DNA of 58,727 nt, taken from contig QHBO01000035.1 of the NCBI GenBank assembly GCA_003243965.1, positions 1 through 58,727 on the forward strand. The letters run 5' to 3'. Shown piece after piece: positions 33,135 to 41,047 of the stretch (positions within the stretch are counted from its first letter, which is position 1; each line of letters starts with the position of its first letter). Both the position numbers and the translations under genes were made by a program. The notes below the pieces were generated by a model. The model was given only the letters and a program-made list of their open reading frames with translations. It did not search any database and was not told the origin of the DNA. This DNA comes from Chloroflexota bacterium (GTDB lineage: Bacteria > Chloroflexota > Limnocylindria > QHBO01).

Positions 33135-33140
33135 AGTATA
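33135..33140 (-). promoter_or_regulatory. -10 box of the DUF6941-like gene
   Basis: TATACT on the minus strand ends 7 nt before GTG 33127 and there is no ribosome site. Confidence 0.6.
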
Positions 33141-33206
33141 GGCCGGGGTGGGGACCGCCCCTTACCGGCCCGGGAGTGGGCCGGGCCGTCGCCCCGACCG
33201 GTGCGA

Positions 33207-33692
33207 TCACGAGGTGGTGTCGTACAGGTCGGGGTCGAGGAGCCAGGCTAGCTCACCGGCCCCCGGCTCAGGCGTCCCGGGAAACTCCACGCAGGCCAGG
33301 CCGCCCTTCCGCATCCGGACCGATGCGGCGCCGGTGAGCTCACCGATCACCGATGAGAGGTCCGGCTCGTGCCCGACGAACAGGATGCGGCGAGCGTCCG
33401 GCCAGCGGATCGCGGCGCGGGCGAACGCCGGCCAGTCGGCGCCGGGAGCCAGCTCCGGAACGGTGGTCGGCGGCGCCGCCAGGCCGAGGCCGCGGACCGC
33501 CAGGTCGGCGGTCTGCCGGGCGCGGAGCGCAGGGGAGGTGAGTACGCGGTCGGGTCGCAGGTTGAGGCGGCGCCACAGGTGCCCGGCGGCGGTCAGGGAC
33601 TCGACCCCGGCTGCGGTCAGGGGCCGGGCGAGATCGTCGCCGCCAGCGGGCGCGTCTTCCGCGTCCGCGTGACGGAGGAAGTAGAGGATCAA
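33207..33692 (-). CDS. sixA: SixA-type phosphohistidine phosphatase
   Basis: A 161-aa histidine phosphatase with the catalytic RHADAE (7-12), TSPALRARQTADLA and the second His in VGHEPDLSSVI. SixA removes phosphate from phosphohistidine in phosphotransfer proteins. The start is taken as TTG 33692; no better start lies close. It follows the second hsp20 gene by 19 nt on the same strand, so co-transcription is likely. Confidence 0.88.
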   Translation of the reverse strand: MILYFLRHADAEDAPAGGDDLARPLTAAGVESLTAAGHLWRRLNLRPDRVLTSPALRARQTADLAVRGLGLAAPPTTVPELAPGADWPAFARAAIRWPDARRILFVGHEPDLSSVIGELTGAASVRMRKGGLACVEFPGTPEPGAGELAWLLDPDLYDTTS

Positions 33693-33711
33693 CCTGGGGC
33701 CACCGGGGGCG

Positions 33712-34110
33712 TCAGGCGGAAGCCGCCCCGCCGCGGGTCCCGGTGTGCCCGCTGGCGACGCCTCGTGCGTGACCGGTGCGGCCGAGGCGCAGCGTGGTGG
33801 CCATGGTCGCGGACGCCTTGGGCAGCGTGACGGTCAGCACGCCGTTGTCGAGGGTGACGTTGGCGCGTTGGCCGTCGACGGGAACCGGCAGCTCGAACTC
33901 GCGGTGGTACGGACCGTAGGCCCACTCCCGGACGAGGTGGGCGATCCGGTCCTGGCCCTCCCCGCGAGGCGCGGCACGCAGCGCCATCCGGCCGTCCTCC
34001 AGGACATCGACCTCGATGTCCTCTGGCGAAACGCCGGGCATCGGCGCGACGACCATCAGCTCCCGCTCGTTTTCGAAGATGTTGATCGGGACGGCGATCG
34101 GTTCGGTCAT
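33712..34110 (-). CDS. Second Hsp20-family small heat-shock protein
   Basis: A 132-aa alpha-crystallin protein with PMPGVSPEDIEVDVLEDGRMALRA and NVTLDNGVLTVTLPKAS (the C-terminal strand G-x-L). The C-terminal I-x-I/V anchor of the first Hsp20 is missing and the tail is Gly/Ser-rich, so oligomerisation may differ. It lacks a HAIR-like repeat upstream. ATG 34110 has GAGGA. It lies 57 nt after hmgA and before sixA. Confidence 0.9.
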   Translation of the reverse strand: MTEPIAVPINIFENERELMVVAPMPGVSPEDIEVDVLEDGRMALRAAPRGEGQDRIAHLVREWAYGPYHREFELPVPVDGQRANVTLDNGVLTVTLPKASATMATTLRLGRTGHARGVASGHTGTRGGAASA

Positions 34111-34167
34111 GCGGATCCTCGGTGAGCGATTGCGGCGCGGCCGCGGCGAATTCGGTTCATGCGCTGT

Positions 34168-35394
34168 TCAGTCGGGGAATGCCTCGGGGCCGCGCTCCGA
34201 GAGCTCGCGGGCGTGCTCGGCCGAGTCCTCCGGCGGGATCCAGGAGTACGGGTATCGGTCGTCCTCCAGCTCGGCGGCCTGCGCCGTCAGGTGCAGCGGG
34301 TGGAAGGTGTCGATCATGACCGCCAGCTCCTCGGTGGCCTCCTTGCCGATGCTCGCCTCGACCGTGCCCGGATGCGGCCCGTGGGGGATCCCAGCCGGAT
34401 GCACGGTGAACGAGGAGATATCCACGCCGCGCCGGCTCATGAAGTTGCCGGCCACGTAGTAGATCACCTCGTCGCTGTTGATGTTGCTGTGGTTATACGG
34501 CGCGGGGATGGCGAGCGGGTGATAGTCGAATTTGCGGGGCACGAAGCTGCACACCACGAAGTTGCGCGGCTGGAAGGTGAGGTGCACGGGCGGCGGCTGG
34601 TGCACGCGCCCGGTGATCGGCTCGAAGTCGCCGATGTTGAACGCGAACGGCCACAGGTAGCCATCCCAACCCACGACGTCGAACGGATGGTGCCGATAGT
34701 GGTAGGCCGTGATCCGGCCACGCGTCTTGACCTCGACCACGAAGTCGCCCTCGCCGCTCTGCGGCGCCATCTCGTCCGGCGGCCGGATGTCTCGCTGGCT
34801 GTAGGGCGAGTGCTCCAGGAGCTGGCCCCACTCGTTGCGGTAGCGGCTCGGCGGCTCGATCTCCGAGGGACACTCGAGCCACAGCATCCGCTGTGAAGAT
34901 CCGTCCTCCGGCCGCAGCCGGTAGGTGGTGCCGATGGGAATGACCAGGTAGTCGCCAGGCCCGTACCGGATCGGGCCGAAGACCGTCTCGAGCGTGCCGC
35001 TGCCCTCGTGGACGAAGTACATCTCGTCCGCCTCGCCGTTGCGGTAGAAGCGCTCCATCGGCTCAGCCGGGCGGACCACCCCGAAGGTGACGTCCGCGTT
35101 GAAGAAGAGCGGCAGCCGGCCAGTGATCGCGTCGCCCGCCGGCTCAACGCCGCGGGTGTTGACCAGGTGATGCCGATGCGCCCCTTCGCGGTCGTCTGCC
35201 GAGGCGGCGATCGAGATGTCTCGGGCCTTCTCGATCTGGTGGGTCTGGGTCGGCGGGGTCTCGTGGTAGAGCAGCGAGGAGCGCCCCGAGAAGCCCTCGA
35301 CGCCGAACAGCTCCTCGGCGTACAGCGAGCCATCCGGCTGGCGGAACTGGGTGTGGCGCTTGTGCGGGAGCGTGCCGCGCTGCACGTAGAACAA
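34168..35394 (-). CDS. hmgA: Homogentisate 1,2-dioxygenase
   Basis: A 408-aa cupin-type dioxygenase that opens the ring of homogentisate in tyrosine catabolism. Landmarks: FYRNGEADEMYFVHEGSGTLETVFG, GDYLVIPIGTTYRL, YHPLAIPAPYNHSNINSDEVIYY, and FTVHPAGIPHGPHPG with the iron-binding His residues. The TTG at 35394 is supported by GAGGA 7 nt upstream, with a TAGAAT box further up; a GTG at 35385 is an alternative. The partner hpd is 8 kb away, so the pathway is split. It is divergent from a VOC gene. Confidence 0.92.
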   Translation of the reverse strand: MFYVQRGTLPHKRHTQFRQPDGSLYAEELFGVEGFSGRSSLLYHETPPTQTHQIEKARDISIAASADDREGAHRHHLVNTRGVEPAGDAITGRLPLFFNADVTFGVVRPAEPMERFYRNGEADEMYFVHEGSGTLETVFGPIRYGPGDYLVIPIGTTYRLRPEDGSSQRMLWLECPSEIEPPSRYRNEWGQLLEHSPYSQRDIRPPDEMAPQSGEGDFVVEVKTRGRITAYHYRHHPFDVVGWDGYLWPFAFNIGDFEPITGRVHQPPPVHLTFQPRNFVVCSFVPRKFDYHPLAIPAPYNHSNINSDEVIYYVAGNFMSRRGVDISSFTVHPAGIPHGPHPGTVEASIGKEATEELAVMIDTFHPLHLTAQAAELEDDRYPYSWIPPEDSAEHARELSERGPEAFPD

Positions 35395-35464
35395 GGCCGA
35401 TTCCTCGCTGCTGCCGCGCCATTCTATCCGGCGTGGTGTCAGTCGGCGGCCCGCACGGGTCGGC

Positions 35465-35470
35465 TAGCAT
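35465..35470 (+). promoter_or_regulatory. -10 box of the VOC gene
   Basis: TAGCAT ends 6 nt before ATG 35477; a leaderless transcript is predicted. Confidence 0.55.
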
Positions 35471-35476
35471 GCACCG

Positions 35477-35962
35477 ATGAACGTCACGAATCTCAACCAC
35501 GCCGTCCTGTGGGTCCGCGACGCTTCCGTCTCATCTGACTTCTATCGCCGGGTGTTCGGCTTCGAGGAGGTGGGAAGCGAGCGCGGTGGCCAGATGGTCT
35601 TCATGCGCGCTGCGGACGGCCCGAACCACCACGACCTCGGCCTCTTCTCGGTCGGCGCCGATGCGCCACGGCCGGCCCGCGGCTCGGTGGGCCTCTACCA
35701 CCTCGCGTGGGAGGTCACCACCATCGAAGGGCTGGCCGATGCCGCGCGGGCGCTGGGCGACGCCGGAGCGATGACCGGCGCCAGCGACCACGGGGTGAGC
35801 AAGTCGCTCTACGGCCGCGACCCCGATGGGATCGAGTTCGAGATCATGTGGCGCGTCCCCCGCGAGGCGTGGGGGGAGTACGAGACGCGCGGCGTGGTGC
35901 TGCCGCTGGACCTCGAGCGCGAGCTCGAGCGCTGGGGTGCCGCCGGCCGGCCCGTCAGCTGA
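35477..35962 (+). CDS. VOC-superfamily (glyoxalase/extradiol-dioxygenase-like) protein
   Basis: A 161-aa protein with two beta-alpha-beta-beta-beta modules: NLNHAVLWVRDASVSSDFYRRVFGFEEVG (metal His in LNHAV) and YHLAWEVTTIEGLADAARAL (second His), with GRDPDGIEFEIMW near 125-137 carrying the metal Glu. This is the layout of single-metal VOC enzymes such as glyoxalase or catechol dioxygenase relatives. Its position facing hmgA makes an aromatic or aldehyde substrate plausible but unproven. It ends overlapping the convergent subtilase stop. Confidence 0.85.
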   Translation: MNVTNLNHAVLWVRDASVSSDFYRRVFGFEEVGSERGGQMVFMRAADGPNHHDLGLFSVGADAPRPARGSVGLYHLAWEVTTIEGLADAARALGDAGAMTGASDHGVSKSLYGRDPDGIEFEIMWRVPREAWGEYETRGVVLPLDLERELERWGAAGRPVS

Positions 35963-36818
35963 TCGCGGGGGTGCGCCTCGCATCTGAACCGGCGGCGTTG
36001 TCCGCCACCGCGGCGAGAATGGCCTTGACCTCGAACGGGGTGAGGCCGGGATGCTTGCTGAGGATCAGCGCCACGAGCCCGGCGATATGCGGCGCCGCGA
36101 AGCTGTTGCCGGTGGCCGCCGTCTCGGTTCCGTCCTTCCACGCGATCGGGACGTCGACGCCCCACGCGCCGAACTCCACCGGCGGCCTGGGGTTGTAGTA
36201 GAAGCGCCACGGGTCCGGCTCCCCGTGGGCCGCCACCGACAGGACCGATGAGAAGAGGGAGGGGTAGCTCTGGACCGGCACGTTGTTGGCGGCGCTGACC
36301 AGAGCCACGTTGTGGAAGTAGGCGTCATCAGCCAGCTCGTGGAAGACCGGGTACATCGCCTCGCTCTTGCTGGAGAGGCTCAGGTTGGCGACCTGAACGC
36401 CGCGCTCGATGGCCCACTCCAGACCACGGGCGAACGCGGCGCCCTTGCCCTTCAGGTCCGCCCCGAGGACTCGGACCGACACGATCTCCGCCTCCGGCGC
36501 GAGGCCGAGGATGATGCCGGCGCACGCGGTGCCGTGGCCAAACAGATCCTGCGGCTCGTCGGGCACCACCTCGGGATCGCCGTCCGCGCTCAGCTGCACG
36601 GCCACGCTTTCCACGAGCCTGCCGCGGACCTTGGGGTGCGAGCCCTCCACTCCGCTGTCGATGATCGCGACCCTCACCCGTTTACCGGTGGCCCTGCCCC
36701 ACGCCCAGTCTCGGTCGATGCTCTGCAGGCCCGCGCTGCGCGCCAAGCTTCCGGGCGAGGCGCCGGCATCGACGAACGGCCCTGACCAGGCGGGGAGGTC
36801 ATCGTCCGGCGGCGGCAT
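35955..36818 (-). CDS. Intracellular S8 subtilisin-like serine protease
   Basis: A 287-aa protease with the full triad: Asp in VAIIDSGVEGSHP (near 51), His in FGHGTACAGI (near 93) and Ser in GNSFAAPHIAGL (near 239). There is no signal peptide or pro-domain, so it is probably cytoplasmic or a secretion-independent processing enzyme. The start follows the GAF gene stop by 9 nt, i.e. same transcript. Its preferred substrate is unknown; nearby is a small repeat protein with regular Arg positions. Confidence 0.9.
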   Translation of the reverse strand: MPPPDDDLPAWSGPFVDAGASPGSLARSAGLQSIDRDWAWGRATGKRVRVAIIDSGVEGSHPKVRGRLVESVAVQLSADGDPEVVPDEPQDLFGHGTACAGIILGLAPEAEIVSVRVLGADLKGKGAAFARGLEWAIERGVQVANLSLSSKSEAMYPVFHELADDAYFHNVALVSAANNVPVQSYPSLFSSVLSVAAHGEPDPWRFYYNPRPPVEFGAWGVDVPIAWKDGTETAATGNSFAAPHIAGLVALILSKHPGLTPFEVKAILAAVADNAAGSDARRTPAIS

Positions 36819-36827
36819 CCGGGTTGG

Positions 36828-37610
36828 CTACCGGCGCCGTGGAGCGCGCGCGCCGTGAATGGCCACGACGCTGAGGATGTCCGCAAGCAGTGACAGCTCG
36901 CGCTCGCCGAGGTTTCGCACACTGCTCACGTGGTCGACGAGCGTCCAGAATGGCAGCTCGGCCTGCCGGTCGAGGTCGGCGGCCGCGGTGGCGAGCGCGT
37001 CGATCTGTGGAGAGCTGAGGCTCCCGTTGGCCACGGCGCCGATCGCCGAGCGCAGCAGCGTCGGCAGGTCGCGCTGGACGCGCGCGGCGGCGATGGCGGT
37101 GGCGGCCTGAGTGGCGAACACTGCCAGCAGCTCCATGTCCCGAAGGCTGAATGTCGGCGAGCTCCGCTTGTCGAGCACCTGCAGCACGCCGTGCGCGCCG
37201 CCCTCGTCGACCAGCGGCACCGCCGCGAGCGAGCGAGGCAGGTAGCCGGTCCGCTCAGCGGTGGATCGGTCAAATCGAGGGTCCGAGGCGACATCGCTCA
37301 GGGCGAGGGCCTGTCCGGTGGAAAAGACGAAGCCCGCGATACCTTGGCTGGGTTTCACCGACTTCCCGATCGCCCCCGCGCCCTGTGGGCCGGCCGCGAC
37401 GCGGAACTCGAGACGATCCGGGTCCGGCTCGAAGAGCGCGATCGAGGCCGCCTCGGCGTCGAAGAGACGGAGCGTGGCATCCACGATCGATTGAAGCAGC
37501 CGCTGCTCCGAGTCCGCTTCCATGCGCGCGGCAACCGCCCCGCGCAATGCGACGGCGCGGAGCGCCTGCACCGCGTCGGTCAGCTCGTCGCCGGTTGGCT
37601 CGTCATTCAC
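36828..37610 (-). CDS. GAF-domain sensor protein
   Basis: A 260-aa protein whose central GAF domain (about 37-180) contains LLQSIVDATLRLFDAEAASIALFEPD and QGIAGFVFSTGQALALSDVASDPRFD, then a helical C-terminal part (about 190-260). No kinase, cyclase or DNA-binding output domain is present. GAF domains bind cyclic nucleotides, haem or small ligands. The GTG start at 37610 follows the small repeat-protein gene by 73 nt; the stop is 9 nt from the subtilase start. It may pass a signal to the protease. Confidence 0.85.
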   Translation of the reverse strand: MNDEPTGDELTDAVQALRAVALRGAVAARMEADSEQRLLQSIVDATLRLFDAEAASIALFEPDPDRLEFRVAAGPQGAGAIGKSVKPSQGIAGFVFSTGQALALSDVASDPRFDRSTAERTGYLPRSLAAVPLVDEGGAHGVLQVLDKRSSPTFSLRDMELLAVFATQAATAIAAARVQRDLPTLLRSAIGAVANGSLSSPQIDALATAAADLDRQAELPFWTLVDHVSSVRNLGERELSLLADILSVVAIHGARAPRRR

Positions 37611-37683
37611 AGGACTTCGCCCGGGTCACAGCCGAAAGCAGGACGCCGGTTTGGCCGACGCCCCGCTTCCAGGTCCGCTCCCC

Positions 37684-37938
37684 TCAGCGCGACGTGTGCA
37701 TGTGGCCTTCGACGTCCTCGTCCTCAGTGGCCCGCGTGGTGTGCTTGTGGCCCTCGACGTCGTCGTCCTCGGTCGCCCGCGTGGTGTGCTTGTGGCCCTC
37801 GACGTCGTCGTCGGTGGCGCGTGTATGAACGTGGCCCTCGACGTCGTCATCGTCAGAGGCCCGCGTATGAACGTGGCCTTCGACGTCGTCGTCGTCCGAC
37901 GCACGCCCTCGGATTGGGGTTCGATCGCTCAGGGACAT
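37684..37938 (-). CDS. 84-aa acidic protein with five DDDVEGHxH repeats
   Basis: After a 12-residue start (MSLSDRTPIRGR) the protein is five consecutive 14-15-residue repeats of the type A-S/T-D/E-D-D-D-V-E-G-H-V/K/M-H-T-x-R. Each repeat has an acidic block, VEGH, a second His and a basic end. It has no signal peptide or membrane helix. Clustered D/E and H-x-H suggest metal chelation; regular R-A junctions would allow a protease to cut it into units. The ATG at 37938 has an excellent GGAGG ribosome site, confirming the frame. I do not recognise a named family. Confidence 0.8.
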   Translation of the reverse strand: MSLSDRTPIRGRASDDDDVEGHVHTRASDDDDVEGHVHTRATDDDVEGHKHTTRATEDDDVEGHKHTTRATEDEDVEGHMHTSR

Positions 37939-37997
37939 TTGATTGGCCTCCGAATCACTGGTCTGCTCTGGTCCGGTACATCGGTCCAGTTGCCTGT

Positions 37998-38040
37998 GGT
38001 GACACTACGCTGTGACCGCAAGGGCCAGCAGCTGCTGGCC
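37998..38040. promoter_or_regulatory. Dyad-rich regulatory region upstream of the repeat-protein gene
   Basis: GGTGACA-N6-TGTGACC (37998-38017) is a near-palindrome with the same arm and spacer sizes as Crp-type sites, and GGCCAGCAG/CTGCTGGCC (38023-38040) is a perfect 18-bp palindrome. Both lie in the 168-nt gap between crp and the repeat-protein gene. A TTGACA (minus strand) also occurs about 15 nt further up. Confidence 0.45.
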
Positions 38041-38106
38041 GACAGGCGGGCTGTCAACTGTGCGACAGGCCGACGCTCACGGGGAGACGGCATGGGGCCC
38101 GCGGTG

Positions 38107-38805
38107 TCAGCGCTCACCGCGACGCTCGAGCTCCTCCACGTCGCGGATCACGAGCCGATCCCGCTCGATCCGCAGCAGCCCGCTGCCCACGAGGTCGCTC
38201 AGGAGCCGATTGACGCTCTGGCGGGTGGCACCGATCATCGCGGCAAGGTCCGACTGGGTGTACGGCCAGTCCAGGCTGACGTCTTGGCGTGCCTCGGGAT
38301 CCGCATCGCGGGCGAGACGGGCGAGGCGGGTCGCCAGCCGGCCGGCGAGATCGAGGAAGTGCAGCTCCTCGACGTGACCGGTCAACCTCCGAAGCTCCCC
38401 GGCGATCGAGCGGAGGAGCGCGTCGCGCAGGGCTGGGTCGGCGCCGACGAGCTCCAGGAAGTCGGAGCGCGGCAGGCTCAGCGTCTCGGTCGGCTCGAGG
38501 GCGGCCGCCGTCGCGGAGCGCGGCGCACCGTCAAGGAGCGAGAGTTCCCCGAAGAAGTCGCCGGGGCGCAGGGTGGCGATGATCGCCTCCTCGCCTTCCG
38601 GAGAGGGGAGAAGGATCTTCACCGCGCCGCCGGTCACGATGTGCAGCGCGTCGCCCGCGTCGCCCTGGTGGAAGATCACCTCGCCGCGTCGAAACCGGCG
38701 GCGTCGAAGGTGACGCTCGACGTCCGCCAACGCGGCGGGCTCGACATCGCGGAAGAGCGGACAGCCCGCGAGCAGCTCCCGGACGCCGCTGACGGAATAG
38801 GTCAC
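38107..38805 (-). CDS. Crp/Fnr-family transcription regulator
   Basis: A 232-aa regulator: a cyclic-nucleotide-binding domain (about 15-130) with the phosphate cassette FFGELSLLDGAPRSATA, a long dimerisation helix, and a C-terminal winged helix with YTQSDLAAMIGATRQSVNRLLSDL (about 180-205). The Glu and Arg of the cassette are both present, so cNMP binding is plausible; no Fnr-type Fe-S cysteines occur. The GTG start overlaps the stop of the exporter gene (GTGA), so the two are co-translated. Confidence 0.92.
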   Translation of the reverse strand: MTYSVSGVRELLAGCPLFRDVEPAALADVERHLRRRRFRRGEVIFHQGDAGDALHIVTGGAVKILLPSPEGEEAIIATLRPGDFFGELSLLDGAPRSATAAALEPTETLSLPRSDFLELVGADPALRDALLRSIAGELRRLTGHVEELHFLDLAGRLATRLARLARDADPEARQDVSLDWPYTQSDLAAMIGATRQSVNRLLSDLVGSGLLRIERDRLVIRDVEELERRGER

Positions 38806-40481
38806 GCGGGTGCCTCACCGGCCTGACGAGGGGCTGGGCCTCCGAACCCCATCGCGCCCGCTCCCCGGTGCAGATCGAGGAGCCGGGACGTGAGCCCCGG
38901 ACCAGCCGCGACGAGCTCCAGGAATCGGTCACCGTCGAGCGCCAGCAGCGTTCCGTCGGACGCGGCCGTCACCGTCGCGGTGCGCAGCGTGCGGGCGAGG
39001 AGGCCGATCTCCCCGAACACCTCGTCGGGTCCCATGCTGCGCAGATGTGCCGGGGGTTGGCCGGTTCCATCGGTCTGGGTCACCTCGAAGCTGCCCTGGG
39101 CGATGAAGTAGAAGCGGTCTGCAGGATCGCCCTGGCGGATCACCACCTGGCCGACCGTGACGGGAACCCTGACCAGGTGCTCGGCCGCCTGCTCGAGCGT
39201 CGCGGGCGCCAGGCCGCCGAAGCTCGGGAGCGCGATGAACCGCTCCGCGGCAGGGTCGAGCGCGACCCGTACGCGGCCCCACCGCCCTACCAGCACCACG
39301 CCGATCGCCGTCGCGGCCGCCATGCTTGCCCCCAGCACCCCGAGCAGCAGCACCGGTGACACGAACTGCGCGAGGAACGGGCCGCTGAATGCCCCGACTG
39401 CGTAGGCGGCCACGGCCAACGTCTCCATGGCGCCCAGCATCCGGCCACGGATGGCGTCGGGGACGGCTCGCTGGAAGAGCGTGGTCGCAACCACCTCCAG
39501 GACGAGCAGCCCGGTGTAGGCGACCACCATCGCGCCCAGGGCCGGCAGCAGCGCCGACGCCTGGCCGAGCAGCGCCAGTCCCACGCCCAGGGTGACGCCG
39601 CCCGCGAGCAGCGGCATGCCGAGCCGTTGCCGGAGGGTGACCGGGCCGGAGAGGATGGCGCCAACCAGCCCACCCGCGCCGATAGCGGCGTTCAGCCAGC
39701 CCGTTCCCGCCTCGCCGGCGTGCAGGACATCGACCGCCACCACCACGGTCAGAACCGCCAGGGCGCCGGACACGAATCCCTCCGCGACGTTGATGATCAC
39801 CAGACCCGAGAGCGGCCCGATCACCGGCCGGATCTCGGCGCGCGACGCCCGGCTGACGCCCGATGCGCGCTCCGACACCGTGCGCTGCTGACTCGCGCGC
39901 GGCAGTCGCCACAGGATGACGGCCACGATGCCGAACGAGACCGCGTTGAGGAGGAATGCGAACGCCAGGCCTCCGACCGTCAGCAGGATGCCGGCGAGGG
40001 CTGGACCGATGATGAACGCGAGGTTCTCCAGGCTGGCCCACGCCCCGTTCGCCGGTCCCAGCTCAGTCTCGTCGGCGACCAGGCTGGGGAGCAGCGAGCC
40101 GATAGCGGGACCGAAGAAGGTGGAGAAGCAGGCGGCGAGCAGGCTGAGCGCCACGATCAGCCATACCGATGCGCCCGTGGCCACGCAGATGGTGAGCGCG
40201 ATCATCACCACCCCCCGGGCGACATCGGTCACCAGGAGGATCATCCGGCGGTCGTAACGATCGACGATGATGCCGGCCGGCACGGAGAGCACGACGTACG
40301 GGAGCACCCGGGCCGCACCCACGATGCCGAGCACGACCGCCGATCCTCCCGCTTGGTGCACGACGACGAGCAGCGCGACGAGGTAGAGCCAATCGCCGAT
40401 CGACGAGATGAACTCACCGATCAGCAGCCTGGCGAGCGCCGGATTCGCGAAGACGCGCCGGTAGGCCGCGAGTGTGCGCAT
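38802..40481 (-). CDS. MFS exporter fused to a C-terminal cyclic-nucleotide-binding domain
   Basis: A 559-aa protein. Residues 1-400 form a 12-helix major-facilitator permease of the MFS_3 type (enterobactin-exporter relatives), with the loop motif IIVDRYDRRMILLVTDV between helices 2 and 3. Residues about 415-530 are a cNMP-binding domain including GQVVIRQGDPADRFYFIAQG and the cassette FGEIGLLARTLRTATV with Glu and Arg retained. The cytoplasmic cNMP domain probably gates export allosterically. The start at ATG 40481 gives a normal MFS N-terminus. It is followed by a crp gene with overlap. Confidence 0.9.
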   Translation of the reverse strand: MRTLAAYRRVFANPALARLLIGEFISSIGDWLYLVALLVVVHQAGGSAVVLGIVGAARVLPYVVLSVPAGIIVDRYDRRMILLVTDVARGVVMIALTICVATGASVWLIVALSLLAACFSTFFGPAIGSLLPSLVADETELGPANGAWASLENLAFIIGPALAGILLTVGGLAFAFLLNAVSFGIVAVILWRLPRASQQRTVSERASGVSRASRAEIRPVIGPLSGLVIINVAEGFVSGALAVLTVVVAVDVLHAGEAGTGWLNAAIGAGGLVGAILSGPVTLRQRLGMPLLAGGVTLGVGLALLGQASALLPALGAMVVAYTGLLVLEVVATTLFQRAVPDAIRGRMLGAMETLAVAAYAVGAFSGPFLAQFVSPVLLLGVLGASMAAATAIGVVLVGRWGRVRVALDPAAERFIALPSFGGLAPATLEQAAEHLVRVPVTVGQVVIRQGDPADRFYFIAQGSFEVTQTDGTGQPPAHLRSMGPDEVFGEIGLLARTLRTATVTAASDGTLLALDGDRFLELVAAGPGLTSRLLDLHRGAGAMGFGGPAPRQAGEAPA

Positions 40482-40565
40482 GGCTCCCCGCTGTCGAACC
40501 GCAGGCCGCGGTCGACGGAGTGTACGACGCGTGCCGGAGGCCGCCGCCACCGAGGGGCGAGCGCG

Positions 40566-40581
40566 TGTCGCCCGGGCGACA
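40566..40581. promoter_or_regulatory. Perfect 16-bp palindrome in the divergent exporter promoter region
   Basis: TGTCGCCCGGGCGACA reads the same on both strands and sits in the 237-nt gap between the exporter gene and the small membrane gene. A TACACT box (minus strand, near 40520) is the likely exporter -10. Confidence 0.4.
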
Positions 40582-40718
40582 GCTGCGGCGACGTCGGCCG
40601 GACGCGGGCGCTGGCCGCGATCCGACCTCGATGATGTCGGTTTCGTGCTCTGCCGATCGCCCTCGACGACCGATGATCGTTTCGGCGGCTGCGGATGGCC
40701 ACCGGCGAGGAGGACGAG

Positions 40719-40934
40719 ATGAGCGCGATGGACTTCACGGACCTGGAGCTTCGGCTGCAAGAGCACGCCGACCGCGTCGAGCGTGTCAGTCGCCGAGCAT
40801 GGATGCTTGAGCCCGCCGCGGCACCGTGCCGAACTTCGGTGACCGAGCTGTTCGCGGCGACCGTGCGACGGGGGAGCCTGGTCGCCGCCGCAGCTCTGAC
40901 CGCCGTCGGCGCTCTGGTCCTCGCCGCGCACTAG
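40719..40934 (+). CDS. 71-aa single-TM membrane protein
   Basis: The ATG at 40719 follows a GAGGAGGA ribosome site, giving MSAMDFTDLELRLQEHADRV, an amphipathic N-terminal helix, then a basic stretch and a C-terminal membrane helix (about 50-69, LVAAAALTAVGALVLAAH). A C-terminal anchor with the N-terminus in the cytoplasm is likely. It is divergent from the exporter gene, which may share regulation. Function unknown. Confidence 0.65.
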   Translation: MSAMDFTDLELRLQEHADRVERVSRRAWMLEPAAAPCRTSVTELFAATVRRGSLVAAAALTAVGALVLAAH

Positions 40935-41028
40935 CTCGCCGCCGTCGGCGGCGAGGGATCGCGCTCCGCCCGCCCTGAGCGGAGCGCAGCAACCCGGCAG
41001 GAGCGTCAGCACCCCGACGCTCCTGCCG
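40935..41028. terminator. Three consecutive perfect hairpins
   Basis: Stem 1: CTCGCCGCC/GGCGGCGAG (40935-40955, 9 bp). Stem 2: GCGCTCCGC/GCGGAGCGC (40961-40987, 9 bp). Stem 3: CGGCAGGAGCGTC/GACGCTCCTGCCG (40995-41028, 13 bp). They directly follow the 71-aa gene and may stop transcription before the next promoter, although no T-tract follows any of them. Confidence 0.6.
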
Positions 41029-41047
41029 CGGTGTCCGGCAGAGGTCC

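Noticed and set aside
34111-34167. HAIR-like operator for the second hsp20
   Set aside because: No inverted repeat of that geometry is present in the 57-nt gap.
37626-37904. Alternative repeat-encoded proteins in other frames of the same tandem DNA
   Set aside because: Tandem DNA makes repeats in every frame; only the 37938 start has a good ribosome site.
37684-37938. A graspetide precursor in the strict sense
   Set aside because: Only a weak T/E pattern and no stand-alone ATP-grasp ligase in the neighbourhood; kept as an alternative only.
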